24,061 nt of DNA from the IMG/VR virus record IMGVR_UViG_3300030104_001740, positions 1 to 24,061 of that record. The stretch is one strand, 5' to 3'. Under the pieces are notes generated by a model. That model was not told the origin of the DNA, did not search any database, and was given only the letters and a program-made list of their open reading frames with translations. The position numbers were made by a program, and so were the translations under genes. Every line of letters starts with the position of its first letter. Position 1 is the stretch's first letter. The stretch comes from a virus. Below are positions 6,305 to 15,400 of the stretch, one piece after another.

Positions 6305-8681
6305 ACAGATATATAATATAAGAGCCTTTCATGGTGGAATAAATAGTAACTCTGATGCTAGAGATATAGCTGAAAATGAATTACATGAAGCTATAGATAT
6401 AATGGTTGATAAAATAGGTCAAACAAGGATGATGGGGGCAGCTTCTACTATGAGCCCTCCAGCTGCTAGGACAAATTCTATTGAACCAGGATATGGATTA
6501 TTTCAATTTAGCCATGATAGAGTTGATGGACATACAAGCTCTGCAGGTTCTAGTGATGAAGAAACTGGAGCAGATTATTTAGCTTTTTCTGATCCAGATG
6601 GGTCTGGAACTGGAAATGTTTCTATATATAGTGCAGAAGATACTACTTGGGGTGATCCAATAACTGGAATGACTAATAATACTGGTGGACAAAGAAAAGA
6701 TGTTTTTTATTTTGTTGATGGAAATTTAAGAGTATGTGATTCTGAGTTTGGAAACACCAATACAAATAAATGGTATGGTTATATAGAAAGATCTCATTTT
6801 GATGGTACTGCTACTGCTGATTCCTATAATGCATGGTATTGTAAAGATGCTGAAATAAAAATGCCAAACAATGTTTTAATTCAAGGAGCTCTTACTGGAT
6901 CAGCTCAAGGGAGTAGTACTGAAACTAGACTATTTACAGGTACAACCCATGCATTTACTGGCGGGGTAGACAACACTGTATTAACTGATAAAATAATAAC
7001 TGATTTAACAGCAGTAACATTAACTTTAGGATCTAGTGCACGACAAGGAGACACTGTTATTGATACTCCAGATGTTTCTCCAAGTGATGGAACTGAATGG
7101 GATGGTAAGACCTGGGCTCTTTTTCCAAAAGCAGGAGATGGGTTTCATTTAAATTTTACAGCAGATGGCCCTGAAGGTAGTGGAGGCTCAATACCTGCAG
7201 GAAATTATGATTTTGCTATGAGTTATGTATACGATGCAGAACCTGGAGCTATTGGCTCTCAAGAATCTTTGCCTAGAGAATTTCATGGAGGGGGTTTTGA
7301 TTCTGCAGAATTTGCAATAAGCGGTACTGAAGTTATTCCTGGCATAGATATTTACGCAACATCTCCATACGATCCAAGGTTAACTGGAGGTAGAGTTTAT
7401 TGGAGGAAGCAAACATCTTCTGGCTCAGGACAATGGTATCATTTATTAGACGTTAGTTTAAAAGATGGAGTAAGGGAAGGAATTGTTGGATCTTATGTGC
7501 CATGGGTTGTAAAATATAGCCAATGTGTATCTGCAAGCGTCGGTGAAATAAACTCTGTTTCTTCACTTACATGGGAAGATCTTAATGCAATGCCTCAAGA
7601 TGCGCCTTCTACTACAGCTAAATATAAAACTGCAATAGTATCAAATAGAAGGGCTTACATAGGCAATGTACAATATGGTGGAACTACTTATGGAGATGCT
7701 GTATTTAAAAGCCCTATCAATAAGTTTGATACATTTTCAGATGTTAGAAAGCTTGAAGCAAGTATAAATGACGGAGATAGTATAGTTAAGCTTGAAGCCT
7801 ATGCAGACAGACTTTTGATTTTTAAGAAAAAAAAGTTAGAACTTTTAAATATTTCTCAGGAGTTAGAATTTATAGAAGATACATTTGTCCATAAGGGGGT
7901 TTCTCATCCTGCAGCAACTTGCAAAACTGATTTTGGTATAGCTTGGGTTAATGAGCAAGGTTGCTATCTATATGATGGGCAAAGAGTTAATAATTTACTT
8001 GAAAAAGGTGGTAGACAAATAATAAAAGAAAGTGACTGGGCTACTTTTGCTACAGCAAATTCAATGATTGGATACATTCCAAGCAAAAGGCAGATACTAG
8101 TTGTGAAAGATTGCACACATTCAAGCGCTGGAGATGTCTTTCTTTATGATATAGTCACTCAAAGCTGGGTTTACGGAAATAGTAAGTGTTCAGATAGTAT
8201 AAGGTTTACAAATTTTGTAACAGATTGGAATGGTGATTTAATCTATATAGAAACTGATGATACTGGAACGCCTAAAAAATGGTCTGATGCCTCAGGATCA
8301 AGTACAGGATTGCACATACAAACAAAAGATTTGGATTTTGGACAGCCTGGAGTTAGAAAGAAAATATACAAAGTCTATATAACTTATAGAGGTGATGCAA
8401 GCAATGTGCAAGTTAACTATGGATCAGACGGAGGAGCTTTATCAGGAAATTTTTTTACTATTAATTCAGATGGTTCTACAACGGGGGGTAGCGCTGCACA
8501 TAAATGTTTAGTAAACGCAGGTACTGATGATTGGCTAAAAGCTGAATTAAAACCATCTGCATCTATAAATAACGTATCTAGCTTTCAATTAAAGTTACAT
8601 TCTGATGGATCAAATGCTGTAGCAGCTGATCTTGAGATTGATTCAATCTCTATAGTCTATAGAACAAAGGGGATTAAGTGA
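6297..8681 (+). CDS. Tail structural protein, probable nozzle/tubular protein B-like, 794 aa
   Basis: Starts at GTG 6297, with AGAGG at 6286-6290 spaced 6 nt. The N-terminus (RAFHGGINSNSDARDIAENE) leads into a declared-parameter style segment (IDIMVDKIGQTRMMG). The rest is beta-rich with repeated W, Y and G strands. A central block about residues 465-640 resembles propeller-like phage tail proteins: ADRLLIFKKKKLELL, then AWVNEQGCYLYDGQRVNNL, then FLYDIVTQSWVYGN. The length equals that of T7 gp12 (794 aa), and it precedes internal virion proteins as gp12 does in T7. P22 gp10-type stabilisation proteins are an alternative. There is no signal peptide or enzyme motif. A virion tail structural role is likely; the exact equivalence is inference. 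Confidence 0.7.
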   Translation: MPKQIYNIRAFHGGINSNSDARDIAENELHEAIDIMVDKIGQTRMMGAASTMSPPAARTNSIEPGYGLFQFSHDRVDGHTSSAGSSDEETGADYLAFSDPDGSGTGNVSIYSAEDTTWGDPITGMTNNTGGQRKDVFYFVDGNLRVCDSEFGNTNTNKWYGYIERSHFDGTATADSYNAWYCKDAEIKMPNNVLIQGALTGSAQGSSTETRLFTGTTHAFTGGVDNTVLTDKIITDLTAVTLTLGSSARQGDTVIDTPDVSPSDGTEWDGKTWALFPKAGDGFHLNFTADGPEGSGGSIPAGNYDFAMSYVYDAEPGAIGSQESLPREFHGGGFDSAEFAISGTEVIPGIDIYATSPYDPRLTGGRVYWRKQTSSGSGQWYHLLDVSLKDGVREGIVGSYVPWVVKYSQCVSASVGEINSVSSLTWEDLNAMPQDAPSTTAKYKTAIVSNRRAYIGNVQYGGTTYGDAVFKSPINKFDTFSDVRKLEASINDGDSIVKLEAYADRLLIFKKKKLELLNISQELEFIEDTFVHKGVSHPAATCKTDFGIAWVNEQGCYLYDGQRVNNLLEKGGRQIIKESDWATFATANSMIGYIPSKRQILVVKDCTHSSAGDVFLYDIVTQSWVYGNSKCSDSIRFTNFVTDWNGDLIYIETDDTGTPKKWSDASGSSTGLHIQTKDLDFGQPGVRKKIYKVYITYRGDASNVQVNYGSDGGALSGNFFTINSDGSTTGGSAAHKCLVNAGTDDWLKAELKPSASINNVSSFQLKLHSDGSNAVAADLEIDSISIVYRTKGIK

Positions 8682-8869
8682 TGGGAATGACTAGACATGA
8701 AAGAAATTCTATACATAAAAAGCAAGAAGTAGCTCAAATACTAGAAGGTGCTCCAGAAAAGTCAGATCTAAAAAATGGTGTAATGGTGCTTAGAGCTACC
8801 AATGAAGGATTAGTTATGTATGTAAAACATAATGATGTATTATATAAAAAAGTATTAGATAAGGGGTAA
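8681..8869 (+). CDS. Small conserved-looking protein, 62 aa, unknown function
   Basis: ATG 8681 overlaps the previous stop by one base (TGATG), with AAAGGGGA 8 nt upstream. GTG 8678 is an in-frame alternative adding one residue. The N-terminus is basic (TRHERNSIHKK). The C-terminal half looks like a small beta-hairpin unit: GVMVLRATNEGLVMYVKHND, then VLYKKVL. It lies between the tail nozzle-like gene and the first internal protein, so a minor virion or assembly role is likely. No enzyme motif or membrane segment is visible, and the family is not recognised by name. Confidence 0.7.
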   Translation: MGMTRHERNSIHKKQEVAQILEGAPEKSDLKNGVMVLRATNEGLVMYVKHNDVLYKKVLDKG

Positions 8870-8872
8870 AAC

Positions 8873-10015
8873 ATGGGATATGCACAGGCTTTATTAAGAA
8901 AAGATGTAAGAGATGAAGAAAAGGCTTTAAAAAGAAAAGCTAGGAAAAAGGATTTATGGGGATCTATAGGCCGTACAGCTGGAACCTTGGGTGTCGGTCT
9001 TTTAACTGGAGGAGCTGTAAACCCTCTTACATTAGGACTATTAACAGGTGGTGCTTCTGCCTTAGGCGGAGCTATTGGTTCTAGGGCTGCAGGAGGAAGT
9101 TTAAAAGGAGGTAAATTCTTTAGCGAAGATAGAGAACAGCTTCAATCTGAATTAGGAGCTTTAGGATCTAAAAATTTATTATCATCATTAAAATCTGGAG
9201 TAACGGCTGGGATGGGACAAGCAGCTAAGTTAAAAAAAGCAGGGATAGATTCTGCTAAAGGACTAGACTTTGGAGATAGCTTTATAGGCAAGAAAGTAGC
9301 TGGAATGAAGGAAGCTAAGGCAGCCAGAGACTTTGCGGATTCTAGGATAGGTTTTGGAGCAAAAATGCCTTATGGAGATGAAACAATGCTTCACAACTTA
9401 GACACTCAAAAAAGAAATTTATTTACTGAAAATGTTGGTGTTGGAACTGGAAGACAAACATTAGGAGTTGGAGACGCAAGACGTGGCCTTGGATTTAGTG
9501 AAGCTATTACAAACCCTAATACAGGGAAGGCTATAGGTCAATATGGTTCTAGAAGTTCTATTGTACCTCAAGACGTATATGGAGAAGCTCAAAAAGCAGC
9601 TTTTTATAGGCCTGAGACAGGTGGAACTAGGGAACTGTTTGCTACAGGAGAAACTCCTGAATTAATGAGAAATACATCTCAAGAATTATTTATGGAAGGA
9701 GATCAAAGGGCTAGAGAATATAGGAATAGTAATGCTGGCAATGCGTTGTTTGCCCCAACAAGAGATGTTAATCTGAGAGGGAGAGGAACTAATGCAGCAG
9801 GCCCTTTAGATAATTTTAACATTAAAGATACAATTAATAGGAATAAAAATCTTGTTAATTATAGAGGAGATGCTGGCTGGGGTTCTGAGTCTCCTGAAGA
9901 TTTTAGCATGATTAACGCATTAGAGTATGAACAACCTTCATGGCAAAAAAGACTATTTGAATCTTTGGGAGTGGATGACTTTAAAAATATGTCCACAAAA
10001 ACTTCTTATAGATAG
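8873..10015 (+). CDS. Internal virion / ejection-type protein with Gly-rich hydrophobic segment, 380 aa
   Basis: ATG 8873 follows AAGGGG with 3 nt after the previous stop; the gene ends with TAG, nine bases before the next start. A strongly basic helix (residues about 8-27, RKDVRDEEKALKRKARKK) precedes a long Gly/Ala/Leu-rich hydrophobic stretch (about 30-75, with LGVGLLTGGAVNPLTLGLL and ASALGGAIGSRAAGG). That pattern suits helices that insert into a membrane after ejection. The remainder is polar, Gly/Asn/Arg-rich and low in predicted order. By position it parallels T7 gp14-gp15 (internal core proteins), but no direct similarity is claimed. A virion-internal role is inferred from composition and its place in the cassette. 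Confidence 0.6.
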   Translation: MGYAQALLRKDVRDEEKALKRKARKKDLWGSIGRTAGTLGVGLLTGGAVNPLTLGLLTGGASALGGAIGSRAAGGSLKGGKFFSEDREQLQSELGALGSKNLLSSLKSGVTAGMGQAAKLKKAGIDSAKGLDFGDSFIGKKVAGMKEAKAARDFADSRIGFGAKMPYGDETMLHNLDTQKRNLFTENVGVGTGRQTLGVGDARRGLGFSEAITNPNTGKAIGQYGSRSSIVPQDVYGEAQKAAFYRPETGGTRELFATGETPELMRNTSQELFMEGDQRAREYRNSNAGNALFAPTRDVNLRGRGTNAAGPLDNFNIKDTINRNKNLVNYRGDAGWGSESPEDFSMINALEYEQPSWQKRLFESLGVDDFKNMSTKTSYR

Positions 10016-10024
10016 GAGAAACTG

Positions 10025-11110
10025 ATGAGTAATAAAATTGTAGATACACGTAAATTAAATAAAGACAAGAGAGCTAGGCTAGGTAGATTTGGAGATACAA
10101 AAATACGTGAAATTGATGGACAGCCTAGCCATGTAACTGCTTTAGAATCTGTTTTTATAGATATTGATAAAGAGTCTGGTGAAAAATTTGCTAAAGATGT
10201 TGGTGCTGGTACTATCAATCCATATACTGGTCTAAAAGAATATAATGCAGGAGATGAATGGAATTGGGGAGATGCATTAGGGTCTTTAATTGGAGGTGAA
10301 AGCAAAGAAGAATTTGATAGAAGAAAAGCTGTAGAAGATGCATTTGCTCAAGTAGAATGGAGTAGTGCTAGAGAAAGATTTGGGTCAAATCCAAATGTTA
10401 TGAGCGAAAGTGAAGTGGAGAAAGCTTTTACAGAATTTGGAGTTACAGCAACAGACATGGATAAATATCTTACAGGTTTTGAACAAAAGCCTTTTGACTT
10501 TATTCAACAAGAATATGATTTAAACCAACAACAAAGCCAAATAGATTATGATAAGCTTGATGTAAGAAAGGATGCTTTAGACGTTCAAAGAGATCAACTT
10601 GGAAGTGATTTAGACTTTACAAACAGGCAACTTGGAGCAACAAAAGACTTTGCTATGGAAGGAATGCAAAATCAATTTTCAGATACAAGTCAAGCTTTAG
10701 GAAGACAGTATAGGGCTGGAGCAAAAGGTGCTTTAGGACAATCTCAAGCAATGCAGGCAAGATCTGGACTTGCTAGCTCTGGAGGGGCTCAATACGGAAT
10801 GCAAACTCAATTAAAAGAATTGGCAAAAGGGCAATCTGAAGGAATGGATACAGCACGTAGAAATTTTGCTTTTGGACAAAGGCAGGCTCAATCTACATAT
10901 GATTTTGGAACGGAAAGAGCGCAATCTGCATATGACTTTGGAATTAAAGGATTAGATTTAGATACTCGTACTTTAGGCACTGATTATGCTGGAGTAAGTT
11001 TAGGTAAATATAGAGATACATTATCATATCAAAAAGGAATGTATGGAGAAGGTAGAAGGCAAAAAGATAGATTTTATGATGAAATTGCAGAACTTGAAAG
11101 TGTAAAATAG
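10025..11110 (+). CDS. Internal virion-type coiled-coil protein with 11-residue repeats, 361 aa
   Basis: ATG 10025 has TAGGAGAAAC upstream and the gene ends in TAG. Residues 1-150 are mixed and acidic. About residues 155-220 form a Gln/Asp-rich helix (QQSQIDYDKLDVRKDALDVQ) typical of coiled coil. Then comes a Gly/Ala/Ser segment with QARSGLASSGGAQYG, a motif style common in small internal virion proteins of podoviruses. Residues 280-312 carry three 11-residue repeats of the type (T/A)YDFG..(R/G)AQS. The C-terminus is charged helix. The protein probably lies inside the capsid and leaves with the DNA, comparable in role to T7 gp14. That role is inferred from composition and neighbours. Confidence 0.6.
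   Translation: MSNKIVDTRKLNKDKRARLGRFGDTKIREIDGQPSHVTALESVFIDIDKESGEKFAKDVGAGTINPYTGLKEYNAGDEWNWGDALGSLIGGESKEEFDRRKAVEDAFAQVEWSSARERFGSNPNVMSESEVEKAFTEFGVTATDMDKYLTGFEQKPFDFIQQEYDLNQQQSQIDYDKLDVRKDALDVQRDQLGSDLDFTNRQLGATKDFAMEGMQNQFSDTSQALGRQYRAGAKGALGQSQAMQARSGLASSGGAQYGMQTQLKELAKGQSEGMDTARRNFAFGQRQAQSTYDFGTERAQSAYDFGIKGLDLDTRTLGTDYAGVSLGKYRDTLSYQKGMYGEGRRQKDRFYDEIAELESVK
10862..10960 (+). repeat. Three tandem 33-nt (11-codon) repeats in the 361-aa protein gene
   Basis: Units 10862-10894, 10895-10927 and 10928-10960 encode NFAFGQRQAQS, TYDFGTERAQS and AYDFGIKGLDL. The aromatic-x-FG core recurs every 11 residues and the AQS end is shared by the first two units. This is a hendecad period, expected of a right-handed coiled coil or a flat helical stack. 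Divergence at the DNA level shows the repeats are old, not a recent slippage array. Confidence 0.7.
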
Positions 11111-11118
11111 GAGTTATT

Positions 11119-12489
11119 ATGGCAGAGATAGTAGTAGAAAGGAGTCCGTTAGCAGAGTTTTTAGATGAAATGCCATCTTTAATTATGCAATACAAGCAAA
11201 TGCAAATGGCTCAAGAAGAAAGAGCTTTAGATAGAGAAGAACGTAAAGCACAAGCTACTCAAAGTATTTTATTAAAAGAATACTATGATATGAAGGATCA
11301 AGTTAGAGCTACTGAAAAGATGTATGATAAATACGATAACGTAGATCCATCCTTTATGACTCAAGGTGCAGCTGATATTATAAGTATAGTTGATGAGCAG
11401 AACAGTATTAATATGAATGCTATAACTCAAAACTTAAATACATTAAGTGAATATCAATCTAGCCTAGATGCTGGACTATCTACACTAAGATCACAAGCTT
11501 CTACATTAAAAGAAATGCAAAGTGAATTTGCTGGTGCGAATAGAGTATTAGACCCTCATGAATATGAAGCCTTTCAAGAGCATGCTTTAAAAGCATTGGA
11601 AGAAGGTGGATTAGGCTGGGAAACTACAGCTGGTGCAGATCAAGCATATTTCTCTAAAGATCCTACTCAAAGGTTTGCGGATGCTGTAAAGATTACTAAC
11701 CACATGAAAGCAGGGCAAGTAGCTAATGCTGAAAGTAATTATGGAATTATTCAAGGAATGTACACACTTGGAGAAGGTGAGGATTCTGGGGATCTAGTAG
11801 AAAGGTTAACATATACAGATCCTGTAACTAAAAAGAAGATAGAGCCTAGTGAAGAGCTTGTTCAAGCTATACAACTTATGGCTATGCAACCATATGGAGA
11901 CTTTATGTCTGGTATAAACAGTTTACCTGGAGCTATTGGAGATGCTGTTAGAACTGAACTGTCTACAAATAAAAATACTTCAGCATTCTTTTTAAACTTA
12001 TCACGGAACTACGATGCTATTAATGCTTTAGATTCAGAACTAGCAGGTATAAATGAAACAAATGAAGAATCTGACTTTAATAGCTTTGTTGAAGCTATAT
12101 CAGGGGTTGATAATAAAAACGCTTTATTTGCTATGTATGATCAAGCTGTTGCTGGAATGCCTAGAGAAGAGCATGGGCCTTACTTTAACGCTATGGAAGC
12201 TGCTATGGGAGGGTCTGATCTTTATGATGATTATCTGCAGTTTAAAGGCCTTTCTTCATCTGGAGTAGGAATTGTAGAGCCAGAGATTCCTACATATGAT
12301 AGCAATATAACTACAACTGATTTTAATATTGATGAATCTTTACAAAAACTAAGAACCTATGGAGATAGCGGAGAGGTTGTTGATTCATTAAATAGTATTG
12401 AATCATATGCTCCTGGAGGTTTTATCTCTACGGATCGTGATGAATACATAGAAGATGATTTTGAAAAATTTTTAGAGGAAATAGAATAA
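11119..12489 (+). CDS. Internal virion-type helical protein, 456 aa
   Basis: ATG 11119 is preceded by AGGAG (11109-11113) spanning the previous TAG. The N-terminal ~120 residues are long, charged, Gln/Glu/Met-rich helix (KQMQMAQEERALDREERKAQ), strongly coiled-coil-like. The middle is helical and acidic (EALEEGGLGWETTAGADQAY, then LMAMQPYGDFMSGINSLP). The C-terminus is very acidic (DDFEKFLEEIE) and its last codon abuts the giant gene. There is no Cys cluster, signal peptide or catalytic motif. Its fixed place just before the giant gene, with no spacer, suggests the two products are made in linked amounts and packaged together. Function is inferred from context; the family is not recognised. 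Confidence 0.6.
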   Translation: MAEIVVERSPLAEFLDEMPSLIMQYKQMQMAQEERALDREERKAQATQSILLKEYYDMKDQVRATEKMYDKYDNVDPSFMTQGAADIISIVDEQNSINMNAITQNLNTLSEYQSSLDAGLSTLRSQASTLKEMQSEFAGANRVLDPHEYEAFQEHALKALEEGGLGWETTAGADQAYFSKDPTQRFADAVKITNHMKAGQVANAESNYGIIQGMYTLGEGEDSGDLVERLTYTDPVTKKKIEPSEELVQAIQLMAMQPYGDFMSGINSLPGAIGDAVRTELSTNKNTSAFFLNLSRNYDAINALDSELAGINETNEESDFNSFVEAISGVDNKNALFAMYDQAVAGMPREEHGPYFNAMEAAMGGSDLYDDYLQFKGLSSSGVGIVEPEIPTYDSNITTTDFNIDESLQKLRTYGDSGEVVDSLNSIESYAPGGFISTDRDEYIEDDFEKFLEEIE

Positions 12490-15400
12490 ATGCCATTACC
12501 TAAAGAATACTATGATATATTAAAGAGTGGGGATAGACCTTTAAGGAATCAACCTACTACACAAACTCCTAACTTTGGATTTAGTCCAGCTGAACCTGTA
12601 GAAGATGAAGGTACTGCTTGGGGATCTGTTGGGGACTTTCTATGGAGTGCTGGAGAAGGGTTTACATCTGGTATGACTTTAGGACTTACTGATCTAGCAG
12701 GAGCTACTGGAGAAGAGCCTTGGGAAGAGATGACTGGTGGAGAAAAGGCTGGTTGGATATTAGGTGAAGGTGCATCATTATTTGCTCCTTGGGGGCCAAT
12801 TGGGTTATTAGGAAAGACATCTAGAGCTATTGCAAAAGCTGGTGGTAATAAATTTATACAGAAATCAGCAAAAGAAGCTACTAAGGGAATGGCATTAAAT
12901 AAAGCGCAAAGTAAAGCTATATTAGAAGCTTCTAAGAAAGGTGTTAAGTTTGAAGATGATGTAGCTAACGCTCTAAATAAAGCTGCACAGGATGATCTAG
13001 GTATTACTTGGATAAAAGATTTAAATGCTACAGGTAAGGCTGCATTAGATGCTAGTGAGAATCTAACTCTTTCTGGAGCTAGAGCTGTACAAAAAGCATT
13101 TAAAGATGCAGGTATGCCAGATATAGATATTAATGATGCTGCTAAAATATCTAGTGAATTTGTTGAAAGCCTTAAGGGTGGAAGATATGTTAATGATATA
13201 GCTGAATGGGCTACTCGTGGATTAACAGGACGTATTCCAGATACAGCAAATAACTTTGTAGCTAAGTACTTAGGCATGATGGCTCAAGATATGATGTTAT
13301 TATCACTACATGGACTTGGATCAGGAAAGATAAGATCTTTAGCTAATAATGAAGATTTTGATTTAACAGGTGCCTTAGGACATGAGGTAAAGATGGCTTT
13401 AGCATTCCCTCTTATTAGAAAGATACCTAATATTGCAGGAATGGGTGCTGGTGGAATGTCAACTGCATCACAAGGTGTTAAAGCATATATGAATCAATTT
13501 AAAAGCACTAACTATAAAGCTATACAAGAAGCTCATGGAGATGAGGTTGTAAAGAATATATTAAAGGTTATGGTTAGAGGATCTAAGAAAGATCTATTAA
13601 GTAGAAGTAAATTAGCAGATGCATCATGGAAAGCTGGAAATAAGACTTATAAAAATGGTGATGAGATACTAAAGGCTTTACCAGATATGAAAATAGATGA
13701 TACTATTACTATTTTAAATAAAATGAATAAAGCTGTTAATCAGAATATTATGAAGTCATGGGGGCCTAAATGGTTAGAAGATACTATAGGCTCTGTTCCT
13801 AGAATGGGAGTTGGTGTTCTAGCTATGAATCCTTGGGTTGTTAGTAAAGATGCTTGGGGTTCAATGGAAAGCCCAGAAATAGCCTCACATTTGTTTATGG
13901 CAGCTGTTATGACTAGAGGTAGGGGTGAGTGGGGATATGACCAGCAAAGGGCACATTTCGCTGATTTTACACCATACCATGAAGCTTTAAATGTACTTGG
14001 TGTTGATACTAAGAATGTACAAGATGTATTAAGGTTTCATGATGGTAAGAATATACATGAAGGCTTAGGTGCTGCTATGTCTACACATGAGGCTGGAAAT
14101 TCAATTGTTGAGATATTTGATAGTGCTGTGCAAGGTGCAGAGTTTACAGCTAATAGTAGGGATTATAGTAATCCTGATCACGCATTAGTACTAGAAATGT
14201 CTAGCTTATATAATATTATTAAAAAGACAGGAGATCCTGACTTTAGTCCTATTAGGGCTCAAAACTTAGATCGCTCTACTTTAAATACATTAGCTGAAAA
14301 ACTATCAAATGTTAAGTTTGAAGATGGTACTACTGTTAAGGATATTGGATTTGAAGGAGCTTTAGTTAAGTTAACTCTTGAACCTGCAAAGCGTGGTTTA
14401 AATATATATAAGAGAATGCTTGCAGAGCTGAAGTCTGAGTTAGGATATAATGTAGATGTATCTAAAGAAGGTGTTGTTATAGGTAGCCATGTTATTTCTA
14501 ATAAAGAAGGTAAAGATATTGATGATGCTAATACTTATAATAGAACCTTAAGTGCATTGGCAGATATTGCTGAAGCTACTGTAAGGACTGGAGAAAGCGC
14601 TGAAGCATCAACAATTAGTTATGAAGCTTTAGTTAAGAAATCAGGACTTACAGAGATAGAATTTAATCAAAGGACTCGTGAGATTGTTGATAGGCATATG
14701 GATATGCTTGCAGGAGAATATGGTGGATTAAAGAATATAAAATTTGACCCTGTCGGAGAAGGCGGGAAGTTAAATCCTATGATGGAGTTCTTTAAGCAAG
14801 CTAAAGTTATAGAAGCTTCTGAAAGAGTTTATAATGTAGTTACAGGAAAGTTCCCATCAGGAGATAAGTTGGGAGATAAGACTTTAACTGAGAGTTTAGA
14901 TAAATTATTTATGATTGATGGTAAGTATGCATCGTCTATAGATGCTTATAAGAATATTATTAAGGATTTTGTTAAAGACCCTAAGAATGAAAAAGAAGCT
15001 CAGGCTAATGAGCAAGTGATAGAGCATTTAAATGACTTAAGAGATCTATTTGAATTAAGGAAGAAGGTAGTAGGTGTTTCCTCTAAGGATCCTAGTGGTA
15101 AAGTTTTAACTGGTGAAGGAATATCTATAGCTCAAAATCAATGGAAGAATTTAAATACACAGTTGCCTAGAGAATGGAAGCAAGATTGGGCTACACATAC
15201 AAGAGAGCTTTATATTAATAGAATATTTAAAGCAAAGGGTTTTGATAGAAGGGCTATAAATTTAGTTTCTATGCTTGCAGACGCTAATATAGCTATACCT
15301 AATGGAGAGGGTAAGCTGACAATGCCTTCTAGAGATGCTGTAATGAATGAGTTAAAATCAAGAAATATGTCTGAAAAAGATATTGAGGCATACGAAAAGG

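Noticed and set aside
10013-10015. Stop-codon recoding (TAG to Gln), as in some crAss-like phages
   Set aside because: TAG ends two genes with an SD and ATG a few bases later, and TAA and TGA also act as true stops.
12053-12268. +1-shifted 71-codon frame inside the 456-aa gene
   Set aside because: Fully inside a gene with better coding character; Leu/Lys-rich product typical of a shifted frame in AT-rich DNA.
12549-13277. Minus-strand 242-codon frame
   Set aside because: Antisense shadow of the Gly/Ala-rich start of the giant gene; composition is that expected from the opposite strand.
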